A stretch of DNA of 64,000 bases from Leishmania infantum JPCM5 (lineage: Eukaryota; Euglenozoa; Kinetoplastea; Trypanosomatida; Trypanosomatidae). Below, piece by piece: positions 18,267 through 27,611 of the stretch. The notes under the pieces are model-generated. The model saw only the letters and a program-made list of their open reading frames with translations. It did no database searches and had not been told where the DNA came from. How positions within the stretch are numbered: position 1 is the first letter of the stretch; the number at the start of each line of letters is the position of its first letter. A program made the position numbers and the translations under genes. Where the stretch lies: NCBI RefSeq assembly GCF_000002875.2, contig NC_009409.2, forward strand, positions 92,543-156,542. The letters run 5' to 3'.

Positions 18267-20819
18267 TCACCGCAACTGCCGCGTTGCCTCCTGCAGCCGC
18301 TCCTCGAGCTCCAACTTCGCTTGCAACGTCTCCTGCAGAAGACACTGCAGGGAGCGTAGTCGACCCTCATCACCACCACGCGACACCGCTGCAGGGGTCA
18401 ACACCCCAGCCGCCAACAGCTGGTTCATGGTGGAGGCGTTCCGCTTGAGCTCGCCCGTCAGCGCGGCACACCGCAGCTGCAGGTCCTCGATCATTGTCGT
18501 CAACTTCCACTTTTCCTCCTGCATCGTGGTCAAACGGTCGAGTAGCGCCTCGTTCTCCACCTGCACCGCCTCCCAGGTGGACATGTGCTCCGGGTTGTAG
18601 CGCCGTTCAATGTCGGTGACCTGCCGCGGAGACGCAACGACGAGGAGGTGCGTCGACGGGAGCGGATCGCCGCTGTCGAGGTCGGCGAGAGAAGAGGCGA
18701 CAGGGCCGTTTTCGCCGTCGCTGCGGCAAACCCACGCCGCGGACGTGTCTCGCCAGCTGCCCGAGAAGGAAGGGCGCTGCGACGTCGTCGTCGGCGCAGC
18801 GGGGGCGTTGCTCAACGGCGCCACCGCGGATGGCGGTAACCGGCGCTGTACCTCCTCGAGCAACCTGGTCTTCTCGCTCAACCCGTCCTGAGACACAGTG
18901 AGCGCCTGGCGCAGCTCCTTGTTGAGGGCTAGCAACTGCTGCATCTCAGCCTTCCGCTGCGCCTCCACCAGCGCGATGCGTTGTTCAAAGGTGTGCTTGA
19001 GCTCCTCGAGTTGCCGCTCTCGGTCCACAAGCACGGCTGTGTCTGCGGCGGCCCCGAAAACCGGACTGTAGGGCACAGAGGGCGACGGCAAAGCGACACG
19101 GAGAGTCGTCACGGCGGCGTCCTCCATGCGCGACGACGTCGACGACGATGCCGCAGCGACAGTCGGTGTGGCCGGCTCCGGTGCCACTTTCGAACTCTCA
19201 TTCGCGGCCGCGGTAGTCGTGGACTTGTCGCGATCACCGCGTTGCGTGGCGGAGTGTAGGCACTGCTTCCACACCACCTCTCGAACCTGGCAGGCTAGCA
19301 CGCGCTTCAGCAGCTGCTTCGCTGCCGCTTCGTTCACACGTGCTTGCCGAGACAAGGCGAGCATCTGCCGCTCCCATTTCGCCTTTTCCTGCTGGTACTG
19401 GGCGGTACGGTCACGCAAGGCGATGCGCAGGCGGTTTGCGTCTCGCTCCAGCTGCCGGAGTCGCTCATCCTCCTCCTTGCGCGAGATTGCCCGCTCCAGC
19501 TCCAGCTCGCTCTCATTCACTTGCCGGCGGTACAGCAGCGCTGACGCCTTCAGCTCAGCGTTCTCTTTCTGGAGGGCCTGCGCCACCTCCTCCGCCTTGG
19601 CTCGCCGCGCCGCCTGCTTTTTTGCGTCGCGCGTGAGCCTGTCGGCCATGGCATGCAAGTCGCTGATTTGCTTTTCCAGCGCCTCTTTCTGGTACGCCTC
19701 GCTGGCTGTAAGCCGCGGTGCCGCTGCTGCAGCACGTGGTGCCGGGTGGGCCGCCGCCTCCATCGAGCTTGTCAAGAGGCGCTGCAGCTGGCCCTCCAGG
19801 TGCGCGTTTTTCTCCTGCAAAAACGCCTTCTCGCGCATCATGGTGGACATAGCTTCCCGCAGTTGTGCCAGAGCGTACGCGGCGCTCTCGTGTCGCAGGC
19901 GTGCCGCGCGCACCTCCGTCTCTCGCTCTGCCAAGCGCGTCTGCATATCTGCGAGTTGGTGCGCCGGAGAAGCCGGCGTGGTGCCTGCTTGTGGCAGTGA
20001 CAGGGAGGTGGTGCTCACATCCGCGAGAAGCGCTTTGCGGAGCTCGGCAAGCTCCACCAGCGCAGCCTCGAGCCGCTTCCTCTCCATGGCCAGTGCGGTC
20101 TGTGTGGTGCTCAGCTCACTTTGAGTGCTAGTCAGAAGCCCTTGCGCAGCATCCAACGCAACGGCCCTGACTCGCAGCTCTGCAACCTCTTCGGAGAAGG
20201 GTGCAGTTGCCGGCGCACAGCTCGGCGTCATCGTCGACGGCTCCGCAGCCACCACCACGGCGCGCACAGCAGTGGTGGTTGAAGCCGCACCTGCCACACC
20301 CACCACCTTGCCGGTCACAGCCGTGCCGTGCACTACCCGGCCGGCAACGGCATGGGCCGCAGGCGGACTAGCACCCGTCGCCGTGGTGGCAGGGACGCCG
20401 CGCGCAACGACAGCGGCGGGGGCCGAGCTGGCGTCAGCAGCCGGGCGGACTTGTAAGGCAAAAGAGGGTGGCGGCGGCGGTGTCGACGTTGTCGGCGAAC
20501 ACCCAGCGAGTGGGGAGCTCGACTTGGCAACGCCGTCTGCAGCAGCAGAAAAGAGGGCGTTATACTGATCCCCCGCAGGTGTTCCGGCCCTGCTTGACAC
20601 CAGTCGGCTCGTCTGCGTGTGCACGCGCTCGAGGCAGCGCGTCAGCTGCGCGCATCGCTCGTGCTGCTGCTCCAGGCACTGGATCAGCTCCGGCACGGTC
20701 GGTGGGAGCTGAACAATAGAGCTTGTGTACGACGCGGCCTCATCCTCCGTGGGGGGCGGAGCCGTTGGTGGTGCAGCGGCAGCCTGCGCGGAGGAATAGG
20801 TGGACGCCACCGCGGACAT
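18267..20819 (-). CDS. Coiled-coil protein, function unknown
   Basis: This encodes 850 residues from the ATG at 20819. The frame extends further upstream, but a pyrimidine tract and AG acceptor (20828-20860) lie within that extension. The first 220 residues are Ala/Thr/Pro/Val-rich and low complexity, except for a helical segment with VPELIQCLEQQHERCAQLTR near residue 45. From about residue 230 to 570 and again from about 630 to the end, heptad-like, Glu/Arg/Leu/Gln-rich sequence predicts long coiled coil. The two coils are separated by a Ser/Thr/Ala linker, and a second linker lies near residue 710-760. No catalytic motif or membrane segment is visible. Cytoskeletal, basal-body or flagellar attachment roles are common for such trypanosomatid proteins but are not shown here. 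Confidence 0.85.
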   Translation of the reverse strand: MSAVASTYSSAQAAAAPPTAPPPTEDEAASYTSSIVQLPPTVPELIQCLEQQHERCAQLTRCLERVHTQTSRLVSSRAGTPAGDQYNALFSAAADGVAKSSSPLAGCSPTTSTPPPPPSFALQVRPAADASSAPAAVVARGVPATTATGASPPAAHAVAGRVVHGTAVTGKVVGVAGAASTTTAVRAVVVAAEPSTMTPSCAPATAPFSEEVAELRVRAVALDAAQGLLTSTQSELSTTQTALAMERKRLEAALVELAELRKALLADVSTTSLSLPQAGTTPASPAHQLADMQTRLAERETEVRAARLRHESAAYALAQLREAMSTMMREKAFLQEKNAHLEGQLQRLLTSSMEAAAHPAPRAAAAAPRLTASEAYQKEALEKQISDLHAMADRLTRDAKKQAARRAKAEEVAQALQKENAELKASALLYRRQVNESELELERAISRKEEDERLRQLERDANRLRIALRDRTAQYQQEKAKWERQMLALSRQARVNEAAAKQLLKRVLACQVREVVWKQCLHSATQRGDRDKSTTTAAANESSKVAPEPATPTVAAASSSTSSRMEDAAVTTLRVALPSPSVPYSPVFGAAADTAVLVDRERQLEELKHTFEQRIALVEAQRKAEMQQLLALNKELRQALTVSQDGLSEKTRLLEEVQRRLPPSAVAPLSNAPAAPTTTSQRPSFSGSWRDTSAAWVCRSDGENGPVASSLADLDSGDPLPSTHLLVVASPRQVTDIERRYNPEHMSTWEAVQVENEALLDRLTTMQEEKWKLTTMIEDLQLRCAALTGELKRNASTMNQLLAAGVLTPAAVSRGGDEGRLRSLQCLLQETLQAKLELEERLQEATRQLR

Positions 20820-20827
20820 GGCCAAGC

Positions 20828-20860
20828 CTACACGAAAGATGAGAACGAGAGATGGAGGCA
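20828..20860 (-). promoter_or_regulatory. Trans-splice acceptor of 850-residue coiled-coil gene
   Basis: The minus strand shows a pyrimidine-rich run (CTCTCGTTCTCATCTTTCG) ending in TGTAG, with the AG at 20829-20828. The ATG follows after only 8 nt, so the 5' UTR beyond the spliced leader would be very short. Confidence 0.55.
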
Positions 20861-21150
20861 ACGCAGAGGGGCGCCGGGTACAAAACCGAATCACAGCACG
20901 AACGCGCTGCGCCGTCACTCAGTGCGGACGTGGCGCAGGCGCTTTGCCGATCCGACACGCCCCCCACGTCCCCCTCCTCCCGCACACAGCAAAGCCGGAA
21001 AAACAAAGGGGGCGGGGCACCGTGCCCTTGTGCGTGTGCGTGTGTGGTTGTGCACTTGCCACTCGACGTGGTGCGTCCACCCGCCTCTGCCACGGAAAGC
21101 GGCGTATGGCAAAACCCACCGAAGAAAATTGCGAAACGTCAGCACAGGTT

Positions 21151-21234
21151 TGTGTGTGTGTGTGTATGTGTGTGTGTGTATGTGTGTGTGTGTATGTGTG
21201 TGTGTGTATGTGTGTGTGTGTGTGTGTGTGTGTA
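21151..21234. repeat. TG microsatellite with 14-nt superstructure
   Basis: The tract is TG-based with single A substitutions at 21166, 21180, 21194 and 21208, each exactly 14 nt apart, followed by a pure TG block. This implies tandem duplication of a 14-nt unit rather than random interruption. Confidence 0.9.
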
Positions 21235-22220
21235 CATGGGTGTGGCCAGTGCTGTGAGAGGACAAGACGGGCTGGTGGTGAAGGGCGAGGGCGTGATTGT
21301 ACGGCGTGAGCGTCAGAAGGCTCAGTTGGAAAGAAAACCGTCACAGGCAAAAACAGAGAGGAGCAGCCCCCCCCCCCGTCCTACAGCCGCTCGCACCACC
21401 AGCAAGATGGACCGCGTGTGTGCTATGCTCACCTGCGCCAAAAGGAAGAGAACGCGGTGAGGAGCGCACAGAAAAGCACGACAACCGGCGCACGATGGCA
21501 CAAGGACAAGCGCCGCACCCACCGACACAGCTGCGCCAGGTAGGAAATTGGACACGACAAAGAGTAGAGGTGCTAGTGGTGGAGCAGACGCAGCAGGAAG
21601 ATGGCAACCACGTCGCAGGTCAGCATCGGGGAGGGGGGTCGGGGAGAGCAGCTGAATAGGCATGAGAAAAGCGCAGCACCCAACACTCGTGTTCGCCCGG
21701 CGTGCGCTTCACCGTGAGGCGGCATGAGAGGCGTGTCGACGCCAGTCAACGCGAAGGTCGACAAAGTCCAAACAGATAGCATCCCTCTCTCCTCTCCTGG
21801 AGCTTGACGCCTGTGCCAGCGTTTGCGCGTCGCACAGCTTCGGCACACATACTGACACACTCGTGGCGTCTTCCTCCCTTGGCACACACACACACGCACA
21901 CATACCGAAAATGCGGGGCCGAGGGGGAAGGGGCGACAGGAAACAACAGCGAAGTCGGGCGAAGCAGAGATGAAGAGAAGCAGGGCCAAACTCACGCACA
22001 ACAAAACGATACGATGCGCAGGAATAGGCAGAGAGGCGGGAGAACTGAAGGAGCCGCCTGCAGATGCCGCGAGACGCGCCCGTTTCGGCCAGCCTACGCG
22101 CGCCTACCGTACCTCTGCACGTTCATACACATCTCCTTTCCGTGTAGCTGTGCGTGGAAGTGAAGGTGGGCGCAGAGGTGAGATCGCTAATACCACTCAA
22201 TGGACAGGCGCGCAACACGG

Positions 22221-22826
22221 TTAGCTTGGCTGGATATCACGCAGGTGCGCCTCGGCGTAGGCGGTCCACTGCGCCACTCGCTCCCTCAGCTTTGCCATGT
22301 CGTCTGGCGTCACGTTGCGGCTCTCGTACGAGTACACGCGCACTTGCCGCTCTCGTTCGTTGAGCCGGGCCACACACAGCCGCTGCTGCACCGCATGCAA
22401 CACCGTGCGCTGCACCGACACCGTGTCCTGAACGCCAAGCGCCCGCTCGACATCGTCGTACGAGAGGCACACGCCGTCAGGCGTCAGTGCGTGCTCGCTA
22501 CATAAGGTGAGAAACGAAAGCAGCTGTAGCTTCGTCATCAGCTCCGGTTGTTGGGCGAGGAGGGCCTTGACACCATCGGACGTCTCATCGACGTCCGCTA
22601 CCGTGTTGAAGGTGAGCAGCTTCAGCAACGCGATCGTGTCTGAAGTGCGGGCCGGTACTGCCGTCGCGTTCTGCCTCCTCATGCACGTCTGGAGCGCACT
22701 CAGGAGAGCCCCGTAGAAGAAGACGGAGGCATCCGCGAGGCCTGACTGCACCGCAGCAAGAGCATCTGCCGCTGTCGTTGCCTGCTGCACCCTGACCACG
22801 TAGGACGCGCCACCTAAGGAGCCCAT
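22221..22826 (-). CDS. CSN7: PCI-domain protein, COP9 signalosome subunit 7-like
   Basis: This encodes 201 residues from the ATG at 22826; the longer frame begins with GTG. The layout follows CSN7: a helical N-terminal part, then ALLKLLTFNTVADVDE (compare LLKLFAYGTY in the family), a helix LMTKLQLLSFLTLCSE, the winged-helix approach LSYDDVERALGV, VQRTVLHAVQQRLCVARLNE, and the strand-turn VYSYESRNVTPDDMAKL, ending in a helix containing VAQWTAYAEAHL. Human CSN7 is about 275 residues, so the C-terminal tail is missing here. In the signalosome CSN7 is a scaffold for the complex that removes NEDD8 from cullins. Related PCI proteins of the proteasome lid or eIF3 are the alternatives, but spacing and motif order fit CSN7 best. 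Confidence 0.78.
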   Translation of the reverse strand: MGSLGGASYVVRVQQATTAADALAAVQSGLADASVFFYGALLSALQTCMRRQNATAVPARTSDTIALLKLLTFNTVADVDETSDGVKALLAQQPELMTKLQLLSFLTLCSEHALTPDGVCLSYDDVERALGVQDTVSVQRTVLHAVQQRLCVARLNERERQVRVYSYESRNVTPDDMAKLRERVAQWTAYAEAHLRDIQPS

Positions 22827-23708
22827 CTCCACTGAGAGGGGGGGAGAGGAGTGGATGGGAGAAGAGAAGAGAGTTAGGCACCCCGTTGCGAGAGCGGCAG
22901 CGAAGCAGGAGAGAGCAAAGAGACCCCGCCAGCATTAACGGAAGCGGCCCCTGCGCCTTGTCGGACGCGTGTAGCCCTCAACTCCCTCCCTTCCCGTCCC
23001 CCCGTCGCATCAGACAGGCACTGCTGTTGTCCGATCAAGGCGATGAACGTCGGGGACGCCTGCAGTGCGGCACAGATGCACATCTCGTCATGGTGAGTGA
23101 CGCGAGCGAGGTGCAATGGGAAGGGAGGGGGCGAAGCGGCAGAGACGATAAAAGGCGGGAGACGGTGGTGAGAGCGAGAGGGAGGGATCGTGCTTTCGGT
23201 GGTGGTGGTGTTAACTGTCATGTTGGTGGTAGCGGTGCGGCTTCACCAAGGGAGGTCCGATCAGGCATGTGTCGCCACACCCACACCTAGAGACGTGCAC
23301 ACCTGAAGACCGACATCCACAGAAGAGATGAGCCAGGAGAAGAAAGAAAAAGGGGGGCAGTAATAGTGCAGGCAAGACCAGCGCACAGATCCAGAAGGCG
23401 GGCGCTGAACAGGTCACTCATGTCCTCTCTCCCTCGGCATGCTCTCCGCATGCTTCTTGGCAGCAAGCGTGAACTACTAGATGGGATGTGGAAGGGTGCG
23501 GTGGTGCGTTCCCCCGTAGCAGCAGCAATCGCGGACTGCGTGGATGGTCCCTCTCTCGGAAAACGGGAGGGGGGAAAGGGGAGGAAAGAGGACACACGCG
23601 CCTGCGTTTAGCGGAGCGCAGCACTCAAATGACGCCGCAGTGTGTCTCTGAGAGAAGCAATAAAACGCTCCGCTGTGTGTATGTGTGAGTGTGCGCGGTT
23701 TGCGGGAC
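22827..23708. other. Intergenic spacer, nothing specific seen
   Basis: These 880 bases show no credible frame. A short GGT/GTT-rich patch lies at about 23198-23237 and G-rich stretches near 23350 and 23566-23582. Confidence 0.55.
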
Positions 23709-24011
23709 TCACCGTCCTTCAGGTGGCTTAGGGCCGTGACCGACAGTCCCCGCCTGCCCACCCCCTGCCGACAGTGACTGCTGCGGCTTCTGCACTGCGT
23801 CACGGTTGAGGTACGCGCGCACTACATTGTAGCTGGAGCGGATGTCATTAGCGACCTCACGGGCAGCGGCGCCGAGCCACAGCCCGAACTTCTCGCTGGT
23901 CAAGTCGCGCTCCATGCGAGCCGCCTTCTCCGCCACGCGCTGCACCAGAGGCGTATTCGATGCCTCCGAGACGAGAGTTTTGTAGACCAAACTCTTAAAG
24001 AAGGCTTTCAT
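23709..24011 (-). CDS. Small protein, possibly mitochondrial
   Basis: This encodes 100 residues from the ATG at 24011. The open frame runs further upstream, but that extension reads as UTR-type sequence. I do not recognise the family. The N-terminus MKAFFKSLVYKTLVSEAS is amphipathic with basic and hydrophobic residues and no acidic residue until Glu16, as in mitochondrial targeting sequences. Residues 20-70 form a helical block (VQRVAEKAARMERDL, then FGLWLGAAAREVANDI and YNVVRAYL). The last 25 residues are Gly/Pro/Gln-rich and probably disordered. No membrane segment long enough to span is visible. Coding support is the protein-like composition and the clean ATG. Confidence 0.65.
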   Translation of the reverse strand: MKAFFKSLVYKTLVSEASNTPLVQRVAEKAARMERDLTSEKFGLWLGAAAREVANDIRSSYNVVRAYLNRDAVQKPQQSLSAGGGQAGTVGHGPKPPEGR

Positions 24012-25421
24012 GGTGTAATGTTGTGTGAGAATTCTGTTAAAGGCGTGGCTGTCCCGTGGAGTGTGCTCTCTCCACTCTCCCAAGGCAGGGAGAGGCCTGC
24101 AACGGATGCAAGGATGCCGACTGCAGCAGAGACTTCTCGTGGGTGCGCACCTCTTCAAACGCGGTGCTGAGCGCGCTGCTCCGTGCGTTGTGTGACGCGG
24201 GACACTGGCAGGGGCGCGCCAAGCGTGCCGGACACACCGACAGGGTGACGGTTGTGAAGAAACAAGAAGGGAAGAGCAGGAGCCGGAGAGAGGGAGAGAG
24301 CGGGTGCAGTCTACACCAGTGGAGACGCTCACGCAGGAGAAAGAACGGTGCGCTAGCATAGCGCCTCGGCGCGTAGGTCATTGGAGGAATCCAATGGCAG
24401 CGAGCAAGACAGTCGACAGTGGGCGCCTTGACTCAGATATATATACGCATAGATAGACTAACACGCCGTTATTTCGACGGCGGCAGTCGCAACAGCCTGC
24501 CACCGTCGAGCACAAGTGCACGCATCGCCCTCTGTCCACTCGGAGATGGGTCTGAGGACAACAACGCACACACGCTGAAAGAGGCGGGTGATTACGACCA
24601 GCGAGGCGGACAGCGCCAGAGGAGAACAACAAACACCGTGCTCAGGCATACGGACACGTGCACACACAGACGCCCAAGCGCGAGCTCTGGGGCGGCATGG
24701 CATCCCAGCGCAGTCGCTGGTTGTGCATGCAAATGCGCGAGCGGCACCTCGCTGGTCTTTTTTTTTCCGGGGTGTCGAGCGCAGAATCGGTGTTAGTGTT
24801 GACGCCGCGCACCCACTCCTCCCTCAGGTCTGCCCTCCCTTGGCCATTCTTGGGTCGGGTGCTCCCTCTACCTCTCCCCGCGGCGACGACGGCGCAGTTC
24901 GAGTCGCGCACGCCCGCACACACAGGCGCAGAGCATGCGTGAGAGATGCATGCGTCGTGCGCCGGGGCACTGCAGCACACGACGGCAACATGCCCCACTT
25001 CACGCGCGCGGGTATATCGCAGTAAAAAGGTGCTGCAAGGAGGCGGAGGCCGGAAAGAGGAGAGAAATAGGCGGCGAGCCCTTCAGCTTAGGGCGCACAG
25101 TCGTGCCCGCGACACATAGACACAACAACAGTGTCGCATCGGTATCCGACTACGCCAAGAAGCAGAGCCGCAGACGCAGGGGCTACGGAGAACCACGCAT
25201 GGTTACCTTGAAAGGGTTGTGCGTTGGGTTGCCTTGCGCTCCACTTTCGCCCGTGTCTTGACACGCACAGCAAAAGCCGGTGCCTTGTTGCTCTCTTCGC
25301 TCACACCGCCGCAGCTGTGACCTGTGGGGCATCGCCACCTCACAAGCGTCAACGGTTTACTGCAGAAACGGAGGCGCAAGAACGAGGTGTCAACGCTGCG
25401 GCTGCAAGAGCATCGCCAGCA
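24012..25421. other. Intergenic spacer, nothing specific seen
   Basis: These 1.4 kb show no accepted gene. The sequence includes a short AT patch (24437-24450) and a T-run near 24759-24768. It should hold the DENR 3' UTR and the splice region of the 100-residue protein. Confidence 0.55.
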
Positions 25422-26309
25422 CTAGTACGGGTAGGGCACCTTCTTCTTACCCTCCATCAGGTACACCGACTCCTTCGGAATCCTGTACTTGGTGATAAGC
25501 ATGTCCGCCAGCTGATCCACCACGTTGCCCTGAATGTCGATGCAGTCCTGGTGCTTGCCCTCCTCCGCGGCACGCACGCCGGCGCCGCAGGAGAAGCGCT
25601 TGCGCCAGTCCCTCGACACATCCTTCAGGTTGAAGCCGAAGAGGTCCATGCCAAAGACAGATGTGATCATGCGTCGCCCGGTGCGTTTCTCCACCTCCAG
25701 CACGACAATGCGCTCTAGCGCCTTCTTGACGCCGCGCCCCTCCAGCATCGCCTCAAGGCGGTCCTTCTCTGTCAAGATGCGTCGCTTGCGGCCGCGCTCC
25801 TCGGCGTCAGCCAGATCTGCCGCGTACTCTAGTAGCCACGGCCGGCATTTCTCCACTATCCCACTGAACTCGCACATTTCCGCCGGAAAGGTGCAGATGG
25901 GGCAGTAGAGCACCTCCACGGCCCTCTGCCGCGTCACGATGAGAGGCTCCTCGTCGGCGTCCCCCTCTCTCGCCGCCTCCTCTGCCTTGTCGTCCTCGTT
26001 AGCGCCCTTGTCCGTGCCCTTCTTGCGCTGCACCTCCAGTTTCTTGAGCCGGTTGCCCCTGTACTCCTTCTTCTTCGTTTTCGGAGCATCATCGTCGCTA
26101 TCCCTGCCGCGCTCCGAGCAGCGGCCGCTGTGTTGGTCGGGCGTGGCTTGAGCGCCATCAGCAGCAGCCGATGCACCGTTTTCATCGCCGCAGCCCTCAG
26201 CCTGTTCAGGCAACACTGTCGCAGGGGCTGAGTCGTGCTCCTCCTCACGCTCCCCGTCGCTGCAAGGCTGGGCGTGCGCCGTCGCCTTAGACCTCTTGCT
26301 GCGCCCCAT
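25422..26309 (-). CDS. DENR: Density-regulated protein, translation re-initiation factor
   Basis: This encodes 295 residues; human DENR is 198 and yeast Tma22 is similar. The extra length is an acidic, Lys-rich N-terminus of about 125 residues. The DENR-specific Cys cluster is present, VEVLYCPICTFPAEMCEFSG, with Cys136, 139, 146 and 155, followed by CRPWLLEY. The C-terminal SUI1 domain spans about residues 198-285, with RIVVLEVEKRTGRRMITSVF, FSCGAGVRA, QDCIDIQGNVVDQLADML and a final VYLMEGKKKVPYPY. DENR pairs with MCT-1 in the cytoplasm to recycle 40S subunits and promote re-initiation. In a lineage that regulates genes mainly after transcription this is of interest, but function is inferred only from the family. 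The start is the ATG at 26309. Confidence 0.94.
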   Translation of the reverse strand: MGRSKRSKATAHAQPCSDGEREEEHDSAPATVLPEQAEGCGDENGASAAADGAQATPDQHSGRCSERGRDSDDDAPKTKKKEYRGNRLKKLEVQRKKGTDKGANEDDKAEEAAREGDADEEPLIVTRQRAVEVLYCPICTFPAEMCEFSGIVEKCRPWLLEYAADLADAEERGRKRRILTEKDRLEAMLEGRGVKKALERIVVLEVEKRTGRRMITSVFGMDLFGFNLKDVSRDWRKRFSCGAGVRAAEEGKHQDCIDIQGNVVDQLADMLITKYRIPKESVYLMEGKKKVPYPY

Positions 26310-27611
26310 AGCTTTATGCGGTACACACTTCTACGCCTCTTCTGTGTGAGTGGGCTGTCGAGGGATGGGGTAGGTATGCACGTGTGTGCTTCGCTTCCTG
26401 GAAAGGGCGGTGGTCGCACTCGCCGCTGGACACTGGCACACGTAACATGGTGGTGGCGATACGCGTGCGTGCGGGGTGCCGTATGTTCGATGCGAGACCA
26501 AGTCAGAGAAACATGAAAGAGATAAGTATGGCGGTTACGAGGCGAAGAAAGCATCGAAGACTCTCGCTCAGAGCCGTGCGCGACTATCACCGGCACGAAC
26601 ATGTTGGCGAGTGCTGGGAAAGAAGAGGGCGCTCTATGCATTGAGCGAGTAACGAGTACCGCTGCAGAGCAAGGGCACACGGACATCCCTGCATCGCCTC
26701 CCCAGCGTGAAGAGCAATCTCAAATGTTTGCCCGCATGGGCACTTCGCTGCCTCTGCGTGTTGCGACGCGTGAGAGGGAGAGGGAGAGTTCGGCGGAAGT
26801 CCGTGGCTGACCGGACAGGAGACACACACACACACGAATGAAGCCGGCGTGTGTGTTTACGTGTATGTGCGTTTGCGTGCGTGTGGGTTTGTGTGCGGCA
26901 CACGAGCTGCCACCTTAGCTAGTGACAAGATGGCCCGAGTAGGCAAAGACGGAGAGCAACTTGATATGGTTAGGGATGTTGTTTGAGGGGGAAGCATCAG
27001 CACCTGGGATGATGTACAGTACGTGTTGTGCACATGAAAGATGCCAACGGTTCCGTCTTAGGTGAGGGGCGGGCGGGAGGAGGGAGGGGGGGGCCTTTCA
27101 TGAGGCTTTCAGGGGGGTAGCGTGAGGGAAGGATTTGGCAAGAGACACCCCGAGAGATACAGAAAGGAGGCGCATCAGACACAACCTCGCGCTCTGACTC
27201 GTCTCATCATTGTTTGTCAGTGTCCGGCACCTGCTCCCACTCCCCCACACGCGCACACATGAGCGTGCATGCATGGACAGTTCTGCAGCAAGAACAGACG
27301 GATTGAAAAGACCGCCACTCGCCCCCACCGTCCATCTCCTCGCCACCGAACCGCGGAAACACAGCCGCAGTAACGTCGGCACACTCTACTCTCTAGGCGT
27401 GCGTGCGTTTCTGGGAGGAGCAATAGACAGCCAGCGCTGCATCACAGCATTGTGCAGCGCACTGCGCGCAGGCGCGTGGGTGTGGTGAGTGGATCAGAGC
27501 CGTCGTTGAGCACAAATGAGGAGTGTGAGCTCATGTGCAGTCCACGCCGCACCATCAACCACCTCGCCGCAGCACCAAAGAGCATCGAACACTGCGCCTC
27601 CAGCCCTTTTA
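26310..27611. other. Intergenic spacer, nothing specific seen
   Basis: These 1.3 kb show no accepted gene. Short CA and TG tracts occur around 26824-26880, and a G-rich block at 27065-27093. Confidence 0.55.

Larger units (their letters stand above)
20820..22220. other. Intergenic spacer with patterned TG tract
   Basis: No gene is supported in 1.4 kb. The main feature is an impure TG tract at 21151-21234 with regularly spaced TA interruptions, annotated separately. A C-run lies at about 21368-21377. Confidence 0.6.

Noticed and set aside
19126..20124. 332-codon plus-strand frame
   Set aside because: It is antisense to the coiled-coil gene, Ser/Arg/Ala-rich, and mirrors the opposite strand codon bias.
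20800..21460. Plus-strand frames of 169-212 codons
   Set aside because: They are translations of the TG microsatellite (Val/Cys runs) and flanks.
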